Below are positions 54,270 to 62,689 of a DNA stretch of 64,000 nucleotides, one piece after another (the first letter of the stretch is position 1; each line of letters starts with the position of its first letter). A model generated the notes under the pieces. The model was not told the origin of the DNA and did not search any database. It saw only the letters and a program-made list of their open reading frames with translations. The stretch is taken from NCBI RefSeq assembly GCF_900101855.1, contig NZ_FMVC01000001.1, forward strand, positions 709,965-773,964, in the 5' to 3' direction. The DNA comes from Flavobacterium anhuiense (lineage in GTDB: Bacteria > Bacteroidota > Bacteroidia > Flavobacteriales > Flavobacteriaceae). A program made the translations under genes and the position numbers.

Positions 54270-54313
54270 GGTTTTATTTCATAAATTAAAAAAATGAATA
54301 AAACCCATTTTTT
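54268..54313 (+). terminator. Terminator-like hairpin spanning a start codon
   Basis: TGGGTTTTATT (54268-54278) pairs perfectly with AATAAAACCCA (54297-54307); TTTTTT follows. The loop ends with the ATG of the DUF4837 gene, and the right arm is its codons 2-5. Confidence 0.6.
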
Positions 54314-55262
54314 ATTGCTATTAATTCCATTTTTCCTGACTTCTTGTTTCAAAAGTGAAAAGCAAAATGAAACAGTTTCTGGAAAAACGAATACCATTTC
54401 GGTCATTATCGATGACCAATTGTGGTATGGAGAAGTGGGCGATAGCATCAGAAATAAATTTGCCTCTCCGGTTCTTGGACTTACTCAAGAAGAACCGCTT
54501 TTTACCATAAATCAATATCCAGCCAGATTGCTTGAAGGTTTTGTGACCGATAGCCGAAGCATTATTGTGGTCAAAAAAGCACCTGTAGATAAATTCGAAA
54601 TCATTCGAAGTAAAACATTACCTCACAATACATTCCGTATATACGGGAAATCTGTAGATGATATTATTTGTAGTATTGAGTTAAACGCCCCGCAAATAAT
54701 TAAAATTATTCATGACGCTGAAATTGAGAAAATTCAGGATGACAACAGTACCTCACTGTTAAATAAAGCGATCATAAAAAATAAATTTCATATTAATATT
54801 CAGATTCCGACAGGATATGAATATATGTTGCACAAAAAGAAATTCATCTGGCTTAAGAAAGAAATTATAAGTGGCAATACTAGTTTATTAATTTACCAGA
54901 TTCCGCTTTATAATTTCAAGAAGAAAAAAGATGTTGTCAATGCAATTGTCAAAATGCGGGATTCGATTGGGAAATATATACAAGGTCGCGAACCTAACAC
55001 CCAAATGATTACCAGTGAAGCATACGCACCCTATTTTTCAAAAGTAACTTTAGACAATAAAAACGCATTCGAGACAAAAGGAACGTGGGAATTGAAAAAT
55101 GATTTCATGACCGGACCTTTTATCAACTATGCTATTATTGATGAAACCTTTAACCGTGTTTTGGTTATCGAAGGATTCTCATATTCACCTTCACATCAAG
55201 AACGCGATTTAATGCTAGAACTCGAAGCGATAATAAAAACAGTGAGAATCGACAAACGATAG
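54294..55262 (+). CDS. DUF4837 family lipoprotein
   Basis: A 322-aa predicted lipoprotein: MNKTHFLLLLIPFFLTSCFK has a lipobox LTSC. The rest matches the DUF4837 family found in Bacteroidota (ISVIIDDQLWYGEVGDSIRN; LFTINQYPARLLEGFVTDSR; GTWELKNDFMTGPFINYAII). Function is unknown. Its position straight after a lytic transglycosylase, 46 bases away, hints at an envelope role, but the hairpin between them suggests separate control. Confidence 0.85.
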   Translation: MNKTHFLLLLIPFFLTSCFKSEKQNETVSGKTNTISVIIDDQLWYGEVGDSIRNKFASPVLGLTQEEPLFTINQYPARLLEGFVTDSRSIIVVKKAPVDKFEIIRSKTLPHNTFRIYGKSVDDIICSIELNAPQIIKIIHDAEIEKIQDDNSTSLLNKAIIKNKFHINIQIPTGYEYMLHKKKFIWLKKEIISGNTSLLIYQIPLYNFKKKKDVVNAIVKMRDSIGKYIQGREPNTQMITSEAYAPYFSKVTLDNKNAFETKGTWELKNDFMTGPFINYAIIDETFNRVLVIEGFSYSPSHQERDLMLELEAIIKTVRIDKR

Positions 55263-55504
55263 GAGTTTTTTGTTTCAAGTTTCAAGTTTGGGGTTTCAAG
55301 TTTCAACGTCTTGACGATTAATTGTGCGCATTTCTCAGAGAACTTCAACTTCTTATCAGCTTAGCGTCCTCTGCGCAAATCCTTTGCGAACTTCGCGGTT
55401 AAAAAGCCAAAGTATATCAACTTGAAACATGAAACCTGGAACAAAAATAAAACAAACAAAATTTTTCGTACTTTTATTCATAACAAACATAAAAACAAAT
55501 AGTT

Positions 55505-56146
55505 ATGAAAAAATTAACCGCAACCTTAGCAATAATAACCCTGTGTTTTATTTCTTGTAAAAAAGAAGTGAAGGTAGAATCGACAACTCCAGCAGCGACA
55601 GATTCTGTTAAAACCGAAGAACCTGTTGCCGAAGCACCATTAGATTCTGCGGCGCAGATGAAAGCTTGGCAGGAATATGCAACGCCAGGAGATCTGCATA
55701 AAATGTTGGCCGATGAAGTAGGAACATGGAATTGTGATATGACATTCTGGTCGGATGCCAATGCAAAACCCGAAAAAGAAACTTCTGTAGCAGAGATCAA
55801 AATGATCTTAGGCGGACGCTTTCAAGAAGCAACTTATAAAGGAACTATGATGGGACAGCCGTTTGAAGGTAAAGGAACGGTTGGTTATAATAATGCTAGT
55901 AAAGAATACATTTCCACATTTATAGATAATATGGGAACTGGTATGATGACCAGTAGAGGAAAGTATAACGAAAGCACCAAGAGTATAGAATATTTCGGAG
56001 AAATGGCCGATCCAGTAACCGCAAAAAACACCAAGTATAGAGAAGTGTACACGATCGTAGATGCTAAAACCCGAAAAATGGAAATGTACGATACAAAAAA
56101 CGGAACCGAATATAAAAGCATGGAAATCGTGATGACGAAAAAGTAG
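55505..56146 (+). CDS. DUF1579 domain lipoprotein
   Basis: A 213-aa protein with lipoprotein signal MKKLTATLAIITLCFISCKK (lipobox FISC), followed by a Thr/Ala/Glu-rich linker to about residue 55. The DUF1579 domain (about 60-212) shows LADEVGTWNCDMTFW, MILGGRFQEATYKGTMMGQP and FEGKGTVGYNNASKEYISTF, a beta-barrel-like fold of unknown activity. The 242-base spacer before it holds repeated GTTTCAAG words and a TTTGCGAACTTCGCGG dispersed sequence, and a one-mismatch -7 motif (TACTTTTA). Confidence 0.85.
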   Translation: MKKLTATLAIITLCFISCKKEVKVESTTPAATDSVKTEEPVAEAPLDSAAQMKAWQEYATPGDLHKMLADEVGTWNCDMTFWSDANAKPEKETSVAEIKMILGGRFQEATYKGTMMGQPFEGKGTVGYNNASKEYISTFIDNMGTGMMTSRGKYNESTKSIEYFGEMADPVTAKNTKYREVYTIVDAKTRKMEMYDTKNGTEYKSMEIVMTKK

Positions 56147-56179
56147 TTTTATTTTCTAGGTTCACAGAAACATAGGCAA

Positions 56180-56224
56180 AAAGGCACAAAGTTTTATTTC
56201 AATGAGATACAATTTTGTGCCTTT
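56180..56224. repeat. Inverted repeat after the DUF1579 gene
   Basis: AAAGGCACAAA (56180-56190) and TTTGTGCCTTT (56214-56224) are perfect 11-bp inverted copies around a 23-base loop. No T run follows, so it looks more like a dispersed repeat than a terminator. Confidence 0.5.
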
Positions 56225-56309
56225 GCAATTTCTAAAAAAACTTTAGCGAAGCTAAAAAAATAATATAATTTAGCGTCTTCGTGCCTTCGCAGCAAAAACA
56301 AAAGCAGAA

Positions 56310-56756
56310 ATGGAATTAAAATGGAAAATAAAGCCTTTTGAGGCATTAACTGTTCACGAGTTATATGATTTGCTCAAACTGAGAAGTGAAATCTTTGTAG
56401 TAGAGCAAAATTGCGTTTATTTGGATCTTGACGGGAAAGACAAGAAGGCTTTGCATCTAATTGGAGAGTTTGAAGGTAAAATCGTCGCGTATTCACGTTT
56501 ATTTGATGCCGGAATTAGTTTTGATAATGCTTCTATCGGAAGAGTAGTTGTAGACGCCAATTATAGAGATAGAAAATGGGGACACGAATTAATGCGCGAA
56601 GCAATAGCTGGAATTAAATCCAATTTTGGACAAGATAAAATCACGATTGGCGCACAATTGTATTTGAAGAAATTCTACGAAAGCCACGGTTTTGTTCAAA
56701 CTAGCGAAATGTATTTAGAAGATGATATTCCGCACATAGAAATGGTGAGAGAATAA
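56310..56756 (+). CDS. ElaA-type GNAT acetyltransferase
   Basis: A 148-aa GNAT-fold protein of the ElaA family. The N terminus WKIKPFEALTVHELYDLLKL and RSEIFVVEQNCVYLDLDGKD are characteristic. The acetyl-CoA pyrophosphate-binding segment is SIGRVVVDANYRDRKWGHEL, followed by KFYESHGFVQTSEMYLEDDI and PHIEMVRE at the end. The acceptor substrate is unknown. It stands alone after a 163-base spacer of dispersed-type repeats and is convergent with the OmpA gene. Confidence 0.9.
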   Translation: MELKWKIKPFEALTVHELYDLLKLRSEIFVVEQNCVYLDLDGKDKKALHLIGEFEGKIVAYSRLFDAGISFDNASIGRVVVDANYRDRKWGHELMREAIAGIKSNFGQDKITIGAQLYLKKFYESHGFVQTSEMYLEDDIPHIEMVRE

Positions 56757-56854
56757 TTAAAAAGGAAGTAAATCTGCAATGAGTTTTAGAATATTCCAAT
56801 AAGCAAAAAACCTTAGAATTTTAGTAGCTCAGCATCTTAGTAGCTTAGTAAAAA

Positions 56855-57658
56855 CTAAATTTTAGTAATCACAAATTCAACCCGCCGATCGTAATTATCG
56901 CCTCTTCCCAACGGATATCGATTGCCGCACCCAACATATGTCATGCGGCTTTTTGATATTTTTTTGGACATTAAATAGTGGAAAACAGTTTTGGCGCGGT
57001 TCCATGAAAGTCTTCTTTCTTTGGTATCTCTGTCAATTCCATCGCTGTAAATTTCTGGAGTGCAGCAAACATGACCTCTTATTTCAAAATTAAGATTTCT
57101 ATGATTTTGAAGTATGGCTGCAATTTTATCCAGTTCTTTTTTAGAATTGCTAGTAAGTTTAGCACTTCCAATATCAAATAAAATAGACTCTAAATATACT
57201 TTATCGCCCACTTTTAAATTGTCTTTGAATGAAGTGTGAACTCCTTTCCCAAAACTATTTTTCTTAACAACAATTAAGTCAACCCGCCGATTTCGCAAAC
57301 GTGTCTCGTACAGATTTTCTACCGTATCCGGTTTTACGACAACACGTCCTTTTCCTTCAAGAATTATAATCTTACTCTGATTGAATCCTTTCTTAATCAA
57401 TAGATTCTGAATCGTATTGGCGCGATTATTTGATAATCTAAAGTTATACTCATCATTGCCGCGATCGTCACAATAGCCATAAATCTGTATAGACTCAACA
57501 TTTGCCGTGTCTATGTTTTTTATAAAGTTTGAAACAACAGTAATTTGTCTATCTGTCAGATCATACCTGTCAAATTCAAAATAAATAGTTTCAACAGGTT
57601 TTTGCTGTGCCGTTACTGTATAAAATGAAAAAAGAGTCAGGGCTAGAGTTATCTTCAT
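56855..57658 (-). CDS. Exported protein with two tandem OmpA domains
   Basis: A 267-aa protein with a signal peptide (MKITLALTLFSFYTVTAQ) and two OmpA-like peptidoglycan-binding domains in a row. Domain 1 (about 24-125): IYFEFDRYDLTDRQITVVSN, GYCDDRGNDEYNFRLSNNRA, RLRNRRVDLIVVKK. Domain 2 (about 148-267): ILFDIGSAKLTSNSKKELDK, GHVCCTPEIYSDGIDRDTKE, RRLSWNRAKTVFHYL, YDRRVEFVITKI. Each keeps the D...R residues that bind diaminopimelate. There is no barrel, so it is probably periplasmic, bridging peptidoglycan chains. Its start is three bases after the S41 protease stop, so they form one transcript. Confidence 0.88.
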   Translation of the reverse strand: MKITLALTLFSFYTVTAQQKPVETIYFEFDRYDLTDRQITVVSNFIKNIDTANVESIQIYGYCDDRGNDEYNFRLSNNRANTIQNLLIKKGFNQSKIIILEGKGRVVVKPDTVENLYETRLRNRRVDLIVVKKNSFGKGVHTSFKDNLKVGDKVYLESILFDIGSAKLTSNSKKELDKIAAILQNHRNLNFEIRGHVCCTPEIYSDGIDRDTKERRLSWNRAKTVFHYLMSKKISKSRMTYVGCGNRYPLGRGDNYDRRVEFVITKI

Positions 57659-57661
57659 TCA

Positions 57662-59299
57662 CTACATTTTTAATATCGTTTTATATTCTGTAGGATTATT
57701 TAATACGCTAACTGCTCTTTTAATTTCTGAATTGTTTTTTAGATAATACTGATATAAACCTTCTTGGTATTGATATCTCTTGATCAACTCTTCCAAAATC
57801 ATGTTTTTGATTTCTTTTTGGTTTTTATCCAGTAAAGTAGTTTCGCTTTTTTCTAAAGCAGTTAACAATTGCTGATATTCGGCAGTAATGGTCTCGTCTA
57901 TTTTTTCTTTTTTAGCTGCAGCTAAAGTATTTTTCAACGCGACTTCAGTGTCTGTGTCAAAAGTGATTTTATTCGTTTTTAGATATTGTTTGAAAGCGGT
58001 GTAATCTGCATCTGTCAAAGTTGGAATCTTATCTCCCAAATTTGGATTTTTGTAATAATATGTTGTAGCATAATCAAATACACCGTCGTTTTTAATTAAA
58101 GCTGTTGCAATGGCACTGGTTTTTGCCTCTTCCAATTCGATATCAGGCAAAACTCCTCCGCCATCATAAACTGTTCTTCCTTTTCTGGTTTTAAAAGCAT
58201 TATAATTTTTAGCATCAGTTTTCTGAGCCACGCCATTTTTATCTTTATGAGCATAATCCAAAGCCTGAATACATCTTCCAGAAGGCGTATAATATCTAGA
58301 AATAGTTACTTTCAGCTGAGTTCCGTAGGTTAAATCAACCGAGCGCTGTACCAAACCTTTTCCAAAACTTCTGCTTCCTAAAATAACGGCACGGTCTAAA
58401 TCCTGCAAAGCACCAGAAACAATTTCAGAAGCCGAAGCACTTCTTCCGTTTACTAAAATGGCTAACGGAATTTCAGTGTCAACTGGTTCTTTCTGTGTTT
58501 TATAAGTATTGTTGTGTTTTTCAATTCGTGATTTAGTCGTTACAATTACTTCATTCTTCGGAACAAATAAATTACAGATATCAATAGCCTCATTTAGTAA
58601 ACCTCCAGGATTTCCTCTTAAATCCAAAACAATCTGCTTAGTTCCGTCAGTTTTTAATTTTTCTAATGCATCTTTCACTTCGGCAGAAGCTTTTCTGCTA
58701 AAATGTGCCAAAACGATATAACCTGTTTTATCATCAATTTTTCCGTAAAATGGAACAGATTTAATATCCACTTCATCCAAAACCAAAACCGTAGTATTTG
58801 GTTTTCCCTGACGAAGATATTTGATATTGATTTTAGTGTTTTTTGTTCCTTTCAATAATTGAGAAGCATCATCCTTGAAATCAGCAATCAAAACATCACC
58901 AATTTGGATAATTTCATCGCCAGCTTTTAGTCCAGCTTTATCGGCTGGATAATTTTTATAAGGTTCACGAACAATTAAACGGTCATTTTTTCTAGAAATC
59001 AAAGCGCCAATCCCCGTATATTCTCCAGTATTGTTGATTTTAAAGTTTACAACATCTTGCTCGTTAAAATAAACCGTATATGGGTCTAAACTTCCTAACA
59101 TGCTTTTGATGGCTTTATCCATCAAATCGCCTGGATTGGTTTCGTCGACATAATTGGTGTTTACAGCTTTAAACAAAGTTGTAAAAATTTCGATCTGTTT
59201 GGCAATTTCAAAAAAATCTTCTCTAAAACTGGTTCCAACAAACAACATTCCCGCCGCAGCGACTGGTATAATAAATTTCTTTTTGAAATACGGATACAT
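57662..59299 (-). CDS. S41 family C-terminal processing protease (CtpA/Prc-like)
   Basis: A 545-aa exported serine protease. An N-terminal membrane or signal segment (FIIPVAAAGMLFVGTSF) is followed by a PDZ domain (about 85-170; YTGIGALISRKNDRLIV, AGLKAGDEIIQIGDV). The catalytic region contains VLDLRGNPGGLLNEAIDICN, the nucleophile Ser in GRSASASEIVSGAL and the general-base Lys in GSRSFGKGLVQ, the Ser-Lys dyad of tail-specific proteases. A C-terminal helical tail follows. It probably trims periplasmic or secreted proteins. It is coupled to the DUF4349 gene upstream (two bases) and the OmpA gene downstream. Confidence 0.93.
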   Translation of the reverse strand: MYPYFKKKFIIPVAAAGMLFVGTSFREDFFEIAKQIEIFTTLFKAVNTNYVDETNPGDLMDKAIKSMLGSLDPYTVYFNEQDVVNFKINNTGEYTGIGALISRKNDRLIVREPYKNYPADKAGLKAGDEIIQIGDVLIADFKDDASQLLKGTKNTKINIKYLRQGKPNTTVLVLDEVDIKSVPFYGKIDDKTGYIVLAHFSRKASAEVKDALEKLKTDGTKQIVLDLRGNPGGLLNEAIDICNLFVPKNEVIVTTKSRIEKHNNTYKTQKEPVDTEIPLAILVNGRSASASEIVSGALQDLDRAVILGSRSFGKGLVQRSVDLTYGTQLKVTISRYYTPSGRCIQALDYAHKDKNGVAQKTDAKNYNAFKTRKGRTVYDGGGVLPDIELEEAKTSAIATALIKNDGVFDYATTYYYKNPNLGDKIPTLTDADYTAFKQYLKTNKITFDTDTEVALKNTLAAAKKEKIDETITAEYQQLLTALEKSETTLLDKNQKEIKNMILEELIKRYQYQEGLYQYYLKNNSEIKRAVSVLNNPTEYKTILKM

Positions 59300-59301
59300 G
59301 A

Positions 59302-60138
59302 TTATTCTTTTTTTCTTCTTTTTAATCTTCTTCTAATAAAATAGGCAAATACACAAAACAGGATAACAAACGGCCAAACGCTGATTAACGAAATTAAAAA
59401 ATCGGATAAACTGTAGAATCCTGATTTAAGTGCGTTCCAGATTTTTGATCCATAGGATATTTTAATGCCTTCTTTTTCAGCTATTGTTTTGTAAAAGTCA
59501 ATTGTGACTGTGCTCTCAGAAACACGGCTTTCTAAATATTTAAGCTGACCTTCTTTGGATTCTATTTCTTCTCGGATAGCTGAAATTTGTTTTTCAATTT
59601 CTAATATCTCGCTTACTTTAGTCGCTTTCTGTAAGATTTGCAAATAGCGTTCTTCTAGTTTTTTCTTCGTATGTAATCTTGAAGTTAAATCAATAAATTG
59701 TTCAGTTACGTCTTCTGCGGATATATTTTTAACTTCAAAATAAGAAACACCTTTTGAAACATTATTGATAAAACGATCAAAATTCTGACTAGGTACTTTT
59801 ACAGTAAGGCTTCTGTAAACACTGTTGTAATCCTTCCCTTCAGAATCGTTTATGATTCTTGCCTTGTTGTCTGAAACCGCTTTTTGAATTTGATTATAAG
59901 TGTTTTCTAAATTATCTGTTTCAAATCGAAGCGATCCCTGCTTGATTATTTTCTGCGGAATCTTAGTTTTTGATGATTCAATTAAATCTTGATCTTTTCT
60001 ATTAGACTCACTCGCTCCAGCAGGTGGCGGTGGCGGAACCATAACGGCGCTTACTGCAACATCATTACTCTCAGCTTCAGATTTACTACAACCAAAAAGC
60101 GCTAAAAATAAAACAGATAAAAAGAAAATATGTCGCAT
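59302..60138 (-). CDS. DUF4349 lipoprotein with C-terminal membrane helix
   Basis: A 278-aa protein. The start MRHIFFLSVLFLALFGCSKS has a lipobox LFGC. A Pro-rich linker (VPPPPPAGASE) precedes the DUF4349 region (about 60-250): KIIKQGSLRFETDNLENTYN, a conserved beta segment SLTVKVPSQNFDRFINNVSK, and a coiled coil (about 150-205, KLEERYLQILQKATKVSEIL). A membrane helix (about 247-267, VWPFVILFCVFAYF) and a basic tail close it. It would thus carry two membrane attachments. Function is unknown. It forms a close-packed minus-strand unit with the S41 protease and OmpA genes. Confidence 0.87.
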   Translation of the reverse strand: MRHIFFLSVLFLALFGCSKSEAESNDVAVSAVMVPPPPPAGASESNRKDQDLIESSKTKIPQKIIKQGSLRFETDNLENTYNQIQKAVSDNKARIINDSEGKDYNSVYRSLTVKVPSQNFDRFINNVSKGVSYFEVKNISAEDVTEQFIDLTSRLHTKKKLEERYLQILQKATKVSEILEIEKQISAIREEIESKEGQLKYLESRVSESTVTIDFYKTIAEKEGIKISYGSKIWNALKSGFYSLSDFLISLISVWPFVILFCVFAYFIRRRLKRRKKE

Positions 60139-60208
60139 AAAATTTCAATTTAGAGCTAAAACTACGATTTTTTTGTCTAACTTGAATAATAATCTTATCT
60201 TTTGAAAT

Positions 60209-60613
60209 TTAAGCTTCTGTTTTCGTATCAGAATCTTGGGTTTTGTTTATCTGAGCTACAAATTTCTCAAACAATTGAATCATTTTGGTATTGATTTCTT
60301 GGTAAGATAAACGGTCTTTGGTCTGATAAAAAAGCATTATCGAGTAAGGCTGATCCAAGTTATCCAAAAGTAAATGTTTGTTCAAACGATAAGTTTCTCT
60401 CAAAACCCTTTTGAAGTAATTACGATCAACGGCCTTCTTGAAATATTTCTTAGAAACCGAAACGCCAATCTTAGTTTGTTCTTCTGAATTTGCCTCCACT
60501 TGACGGTAAACCAAACGAAGCGGATATTTGGACACCGATTTTCCTTCAGAAAATAGTAAACCAATTGTCGTTTTGCTTTTTAAACGCTCGTTTTTAGGGT
60601 AAGTAAAGTTCAT
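60209..60613 (-). CDS. rnpA: Ribonuclease P protein component
   Basis: Protein subunit of RNase P, which helps the catalytic RNA cut 5' leaders from pre-tRNA. The N terminus NFTYPKNERLKSKTTIGLLF and the signature VSKKYFKKAVDRNYFKRVLR (about residues 52-71, with the RNR motif) are typical. At 134 aa it is slightly long, with a charged tail. In many bacteria it lies beside rpmH and dnaA; here it is followed by DUF4349 after a 70-base gap. The catalytic RNA gene is not in this window. Confidence 0.95.
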   Translation of the reverse strand: MNFTYPKNERLKSKTTIGLLFSEGKSVSKYPLRLVYRQVEANSEEQTKIGVSVSKKYFKKAVDRNYFKRVLRETYRLNKHLLLDNLDQPYSIMLFYQTKDRLSYQEINTKMIQLFEKFVAQINKTQDSDTKTEA

Positions 60614-60644
60614 TTAATTCAGAAAAGATTTGCAAATTCTAGTG

Positions 60645-60652
60645 CAAAGGTA
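60645..60652 (-). promoter_or_regulatory. -7 element of rnpA
   Basis: Reads TACCTTTG on the minus strand, an exact match about 31 bases before the ATG at 60613. Confidence 0.55.
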
Positions 60653-60712
60653 CAATTAAACCATAAAAACAGTTATTGTTTTCAATTTTAATAAGTCTAA
60701 AAATATATTTAC

Positions 60713-60720
60713 TACTTTTG
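60713..60720 (+). promoter_or_regulatory. -7 element of the PlsC gene
   Basis: TACTTTTG, an exact match 18 bases before the ATG at 60739. No TTG at normal -33 spacing. Confidence 0.5.
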
Positions 60721-60738
60721 CGCATTAATTTTTGAAGC

Positions 60739-61485
60739 ATGGAAAAAATTATTTCTTATCCAATATCGGTAATTTACTATTTATTATTTGGTTTATGTTT
60801 GGCTGTTTTTCATCCAATTCAGTGGATTTGTTTAAATGTTTTTGGCTACCAGGCTCACAAAAAAAGTGTTGATTATTTAAATTTCTGCCTTTTAAAATGT
60901 ACAAATCTTGTTGGAACAAGATATACAGTTGAAGGTGTAGACACGGTTCCGAAGGGTGCGCCAATCATTTTTGTGGCAAATCACCAAAGTATGTACGATA
61001 TCGTGGCAATGATTTGGTATTTTAGACGTTTTCATTGTAAATTTGTAAGTAAGAAGGAGTTAGGAAGCGGAATTCCGAGTGTTTCTTTTAATTTGAAATA
61101 CGGAGGATCTGTCTTGATTGACCGAAAAGACCCTAAACAAGCGATACCAGTTATCAAAGGCTTGTCTGAATATATCGAAAAAAACACAAGATCTGCCGTA
61201 ATCTTTCCGGAAGGAACAAGAAGTAAGACAGGAATACCAAAAGAATTTGCGCAAAGCGGTTTAAAAATCTTATGCAAATATGCACCATCTGCATATGTTG
61301 TACCAGTAAGCATCAATAATTCTTGGAAAATGGTAAAGTTTGGTTTTTTTCCTGTTGGTTTAGGAAATCATCTGAAGTTTACAGCTCACAAACCTTTAGC
61401 TGTTAAAGATTACAAATTTGAAGAGCTGATGGAGATTACTGAAAAAGCAGTTAAAGAAGGAATAAATGAATATAAACAGGTTTAA
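60739..61485 (+). CDS. 1-acyl-sn-glycerol-3-phosphate acyltransferase (PlsC family)
   Basis: A 248-aa inner-membrane acyltransferase that most likely turns lysophosphatidate into phosphatidate. N-terminal hydrophobic helices (about residues 6-35) precede block I, VANHQSMYDIVAMIW (H-x4-D), block II around KKELGSGIPSVSFNLKYGGS, block III VIFPEGTRSKTG and block IV VVPVSINNSWKM. It is closer to the canonical PlsC pattern (FPEGTRS) than the family member at 18693-19433. The next gene, an acyl-ACP desaturase, starts 45 bases downstream on the same strand, so both probably serve membrane lipid synthesis. Confidence 0.93.
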   Translation: MEKIISYPISVIYYLLFGLCLAVFHPIQWICLNVFGYQAHKKSVDYLNFCLLKCTNLVGTRYTVEGVDTVPKGAPIIFVANHQSMYDIVAMIWYFRRFHCKFVSKKELGSGIPSVSFNLKYGGSVLIDRKDPKQAIPVIKGLSEYIEKNTRSAVIFPEGTRSKTGIPKEFAQSGLKILCKYAPSAYVVPVSINNSWKMVKFGFFPVGLGNHLKFTAHKPLAVKDYKFEELMEITEKAVKEGINEYKQV

Positions 61486-61530
61486 GTTTTAGTCCGAGCT
61501 AAAATGAAAAACCCAAATCTATAATAAGTA

Positions 61531-62526
61531 ATGTCTATAAAAAACATTAGATTAGAAGTAATGCAGTTTTTGGAAAAAAACGTGGATAGCTTCGTCGAAC
61601 AGTATTTAATTCCAGTGGAAAAAATTTGGCAGCCGTCGGATTTCTTACCAGATTCTCAAGGAGAAAATTTCTTTGAAGAGGTAAAAGAATTACGCGAGAT
61701 TGCTAAAGAACTTCCGTACGATTTCTGGGTTACGCTTGTTGGTGATACCATCACTGAGGAAGCATTGCCTACATATGAGTCATGGTTAATGGATGTAGAA
61801 GGAATTGATCAACAACAAGAAGGTCAAGGAAACGGTTGGGCCAAATGGGTACGACAGTGGACTGGAGAAGAAAACCGTCATGGAGATCTTTTAAATAAAT
61901 ACTTGTATTTGTCTGGTCGTGTAAACATGCGTGAAATCGAAATGACTACACAGCATTTGATCAACGACGGTTTTGATATTGGAACTGGAACTGACCCGTA
62001 CAAAAACTTTGTGTATACTAGTTTTCAGGAATTAGCAACTTATGTTTCGCATAATAGAGTAGCGCAAATGGCTAAGAAATTTGGCGATAACAAGTTGTCT
62101 AAAATGTGCAAAATGATTGCAGGAGACGAAATGCGTCACCACCACGCCTATAGCGAATTTGTAACTAGAATTTTCCAAGTAGATCCGAGCGAAATGATGC
62201 TGGCTTTTCAATACATGATGAAGCAGAAAATCGTTATGCCGGCTCATTTTTTAAGAGAATCTGGTCAAAAAATCAGTAGTGCTTTCGAACAGTTTTCTGA
62301 TTCAGCTCAGCGTATTGGTGTTTATACTGCAAATGATTATGTTGAAATCATGCAGAAATTGATCAACAAATGGGAAATCGATAAAATTACCAATTTGTCT
62401 GATGAAGCAGAAAAAGCACGAGACTTCTTAATGAAATTGCCAGCGCGTATGGCAAAAATCTCAGAGAGAATCGTAATCCCAAAAGAATCGCATATCTTTA
62501 AATGGGTTGAACCAGCGAGACTTTAA
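61531..62526 (+). CDS. Acyl-ACP desaturase (soluble di-iron, type 2)
   Basis: A 331-aa cytoplasmic desaturase of the stearoyl-ACP type, using a di-iron centre to put a double bond in ACP-bound fatty acids. The two ligand motifs are TGEENRHGDLLNKYL (about residues 109-123) and AGDEMRHHHAYSEF (about 195-208), matching EEnRHG and DEkRHE. Other ligand-bearing helices are seen near VTLVGDTITEEALPTYESWL and YTSFQELATYVSHNRVAQMA. It is encoded just after the plsC-type gene. A strong terminator at 62624-62668 closes the unit. Confidence 0.95.
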   Translation: MSIKNIRLEVMQFLEKNVDSFVEQYLIPVEKIWQPSDFLPDSQGENFFEEVKELREIAKELPYDFWVTLVGDTITEEALPTYESWLMDVEGIDQQQEGQGNGWAKWVRQWTGEENRHGDLLNKYLYLSGRVNMREIEMTTQHLINDGFDIGTGTDPYKNFVYTSFQELATYVSHNRVAQMAKKFGDNKLSKMCKMIAGDEMRHHHAYSEFVTRIFQVDPSEMMLAFQYMMKQKIVMPAHFLRESGQKISSAFEQFSDSAQRIGVYTANDYVEIMQKLINKWEIDKITNLSDEAEKARDFLMKLPARMAKISERIVIPKESHIFKWVEPARL

Positions 62527-62594
62527 ATTTTAGATTTTAGAATGTAGATTTCAGATTTCAGATTGGAATTTGGAATTTTTAGATTGAAATTTAA

Positions 62595-62668
62595 AAAGCA
62601 ACATTGTTGCTTTAAAACATATTTGTTGATTGTTGGAGATTTAAAATCTTCGGCAATCAACATTTTTT
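62595..62668 (+). terminator. Two consecutive hairpins after the desaturase gene
   Basis: The first, AAAGCAAC (62595-62602) with GTTGCTTT (62606-62613), has no T run. The second pairs TGTTGATTG (62624-62632) with CAATCAACA (62654-62662), with an inner AGATTT/AAATCT stem, and ends in TTTTTT; it is the real terminator. Confidence 0.88.
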
Positions 62669-62689
62669 ATAAAACGTAAAAACCTCTTT

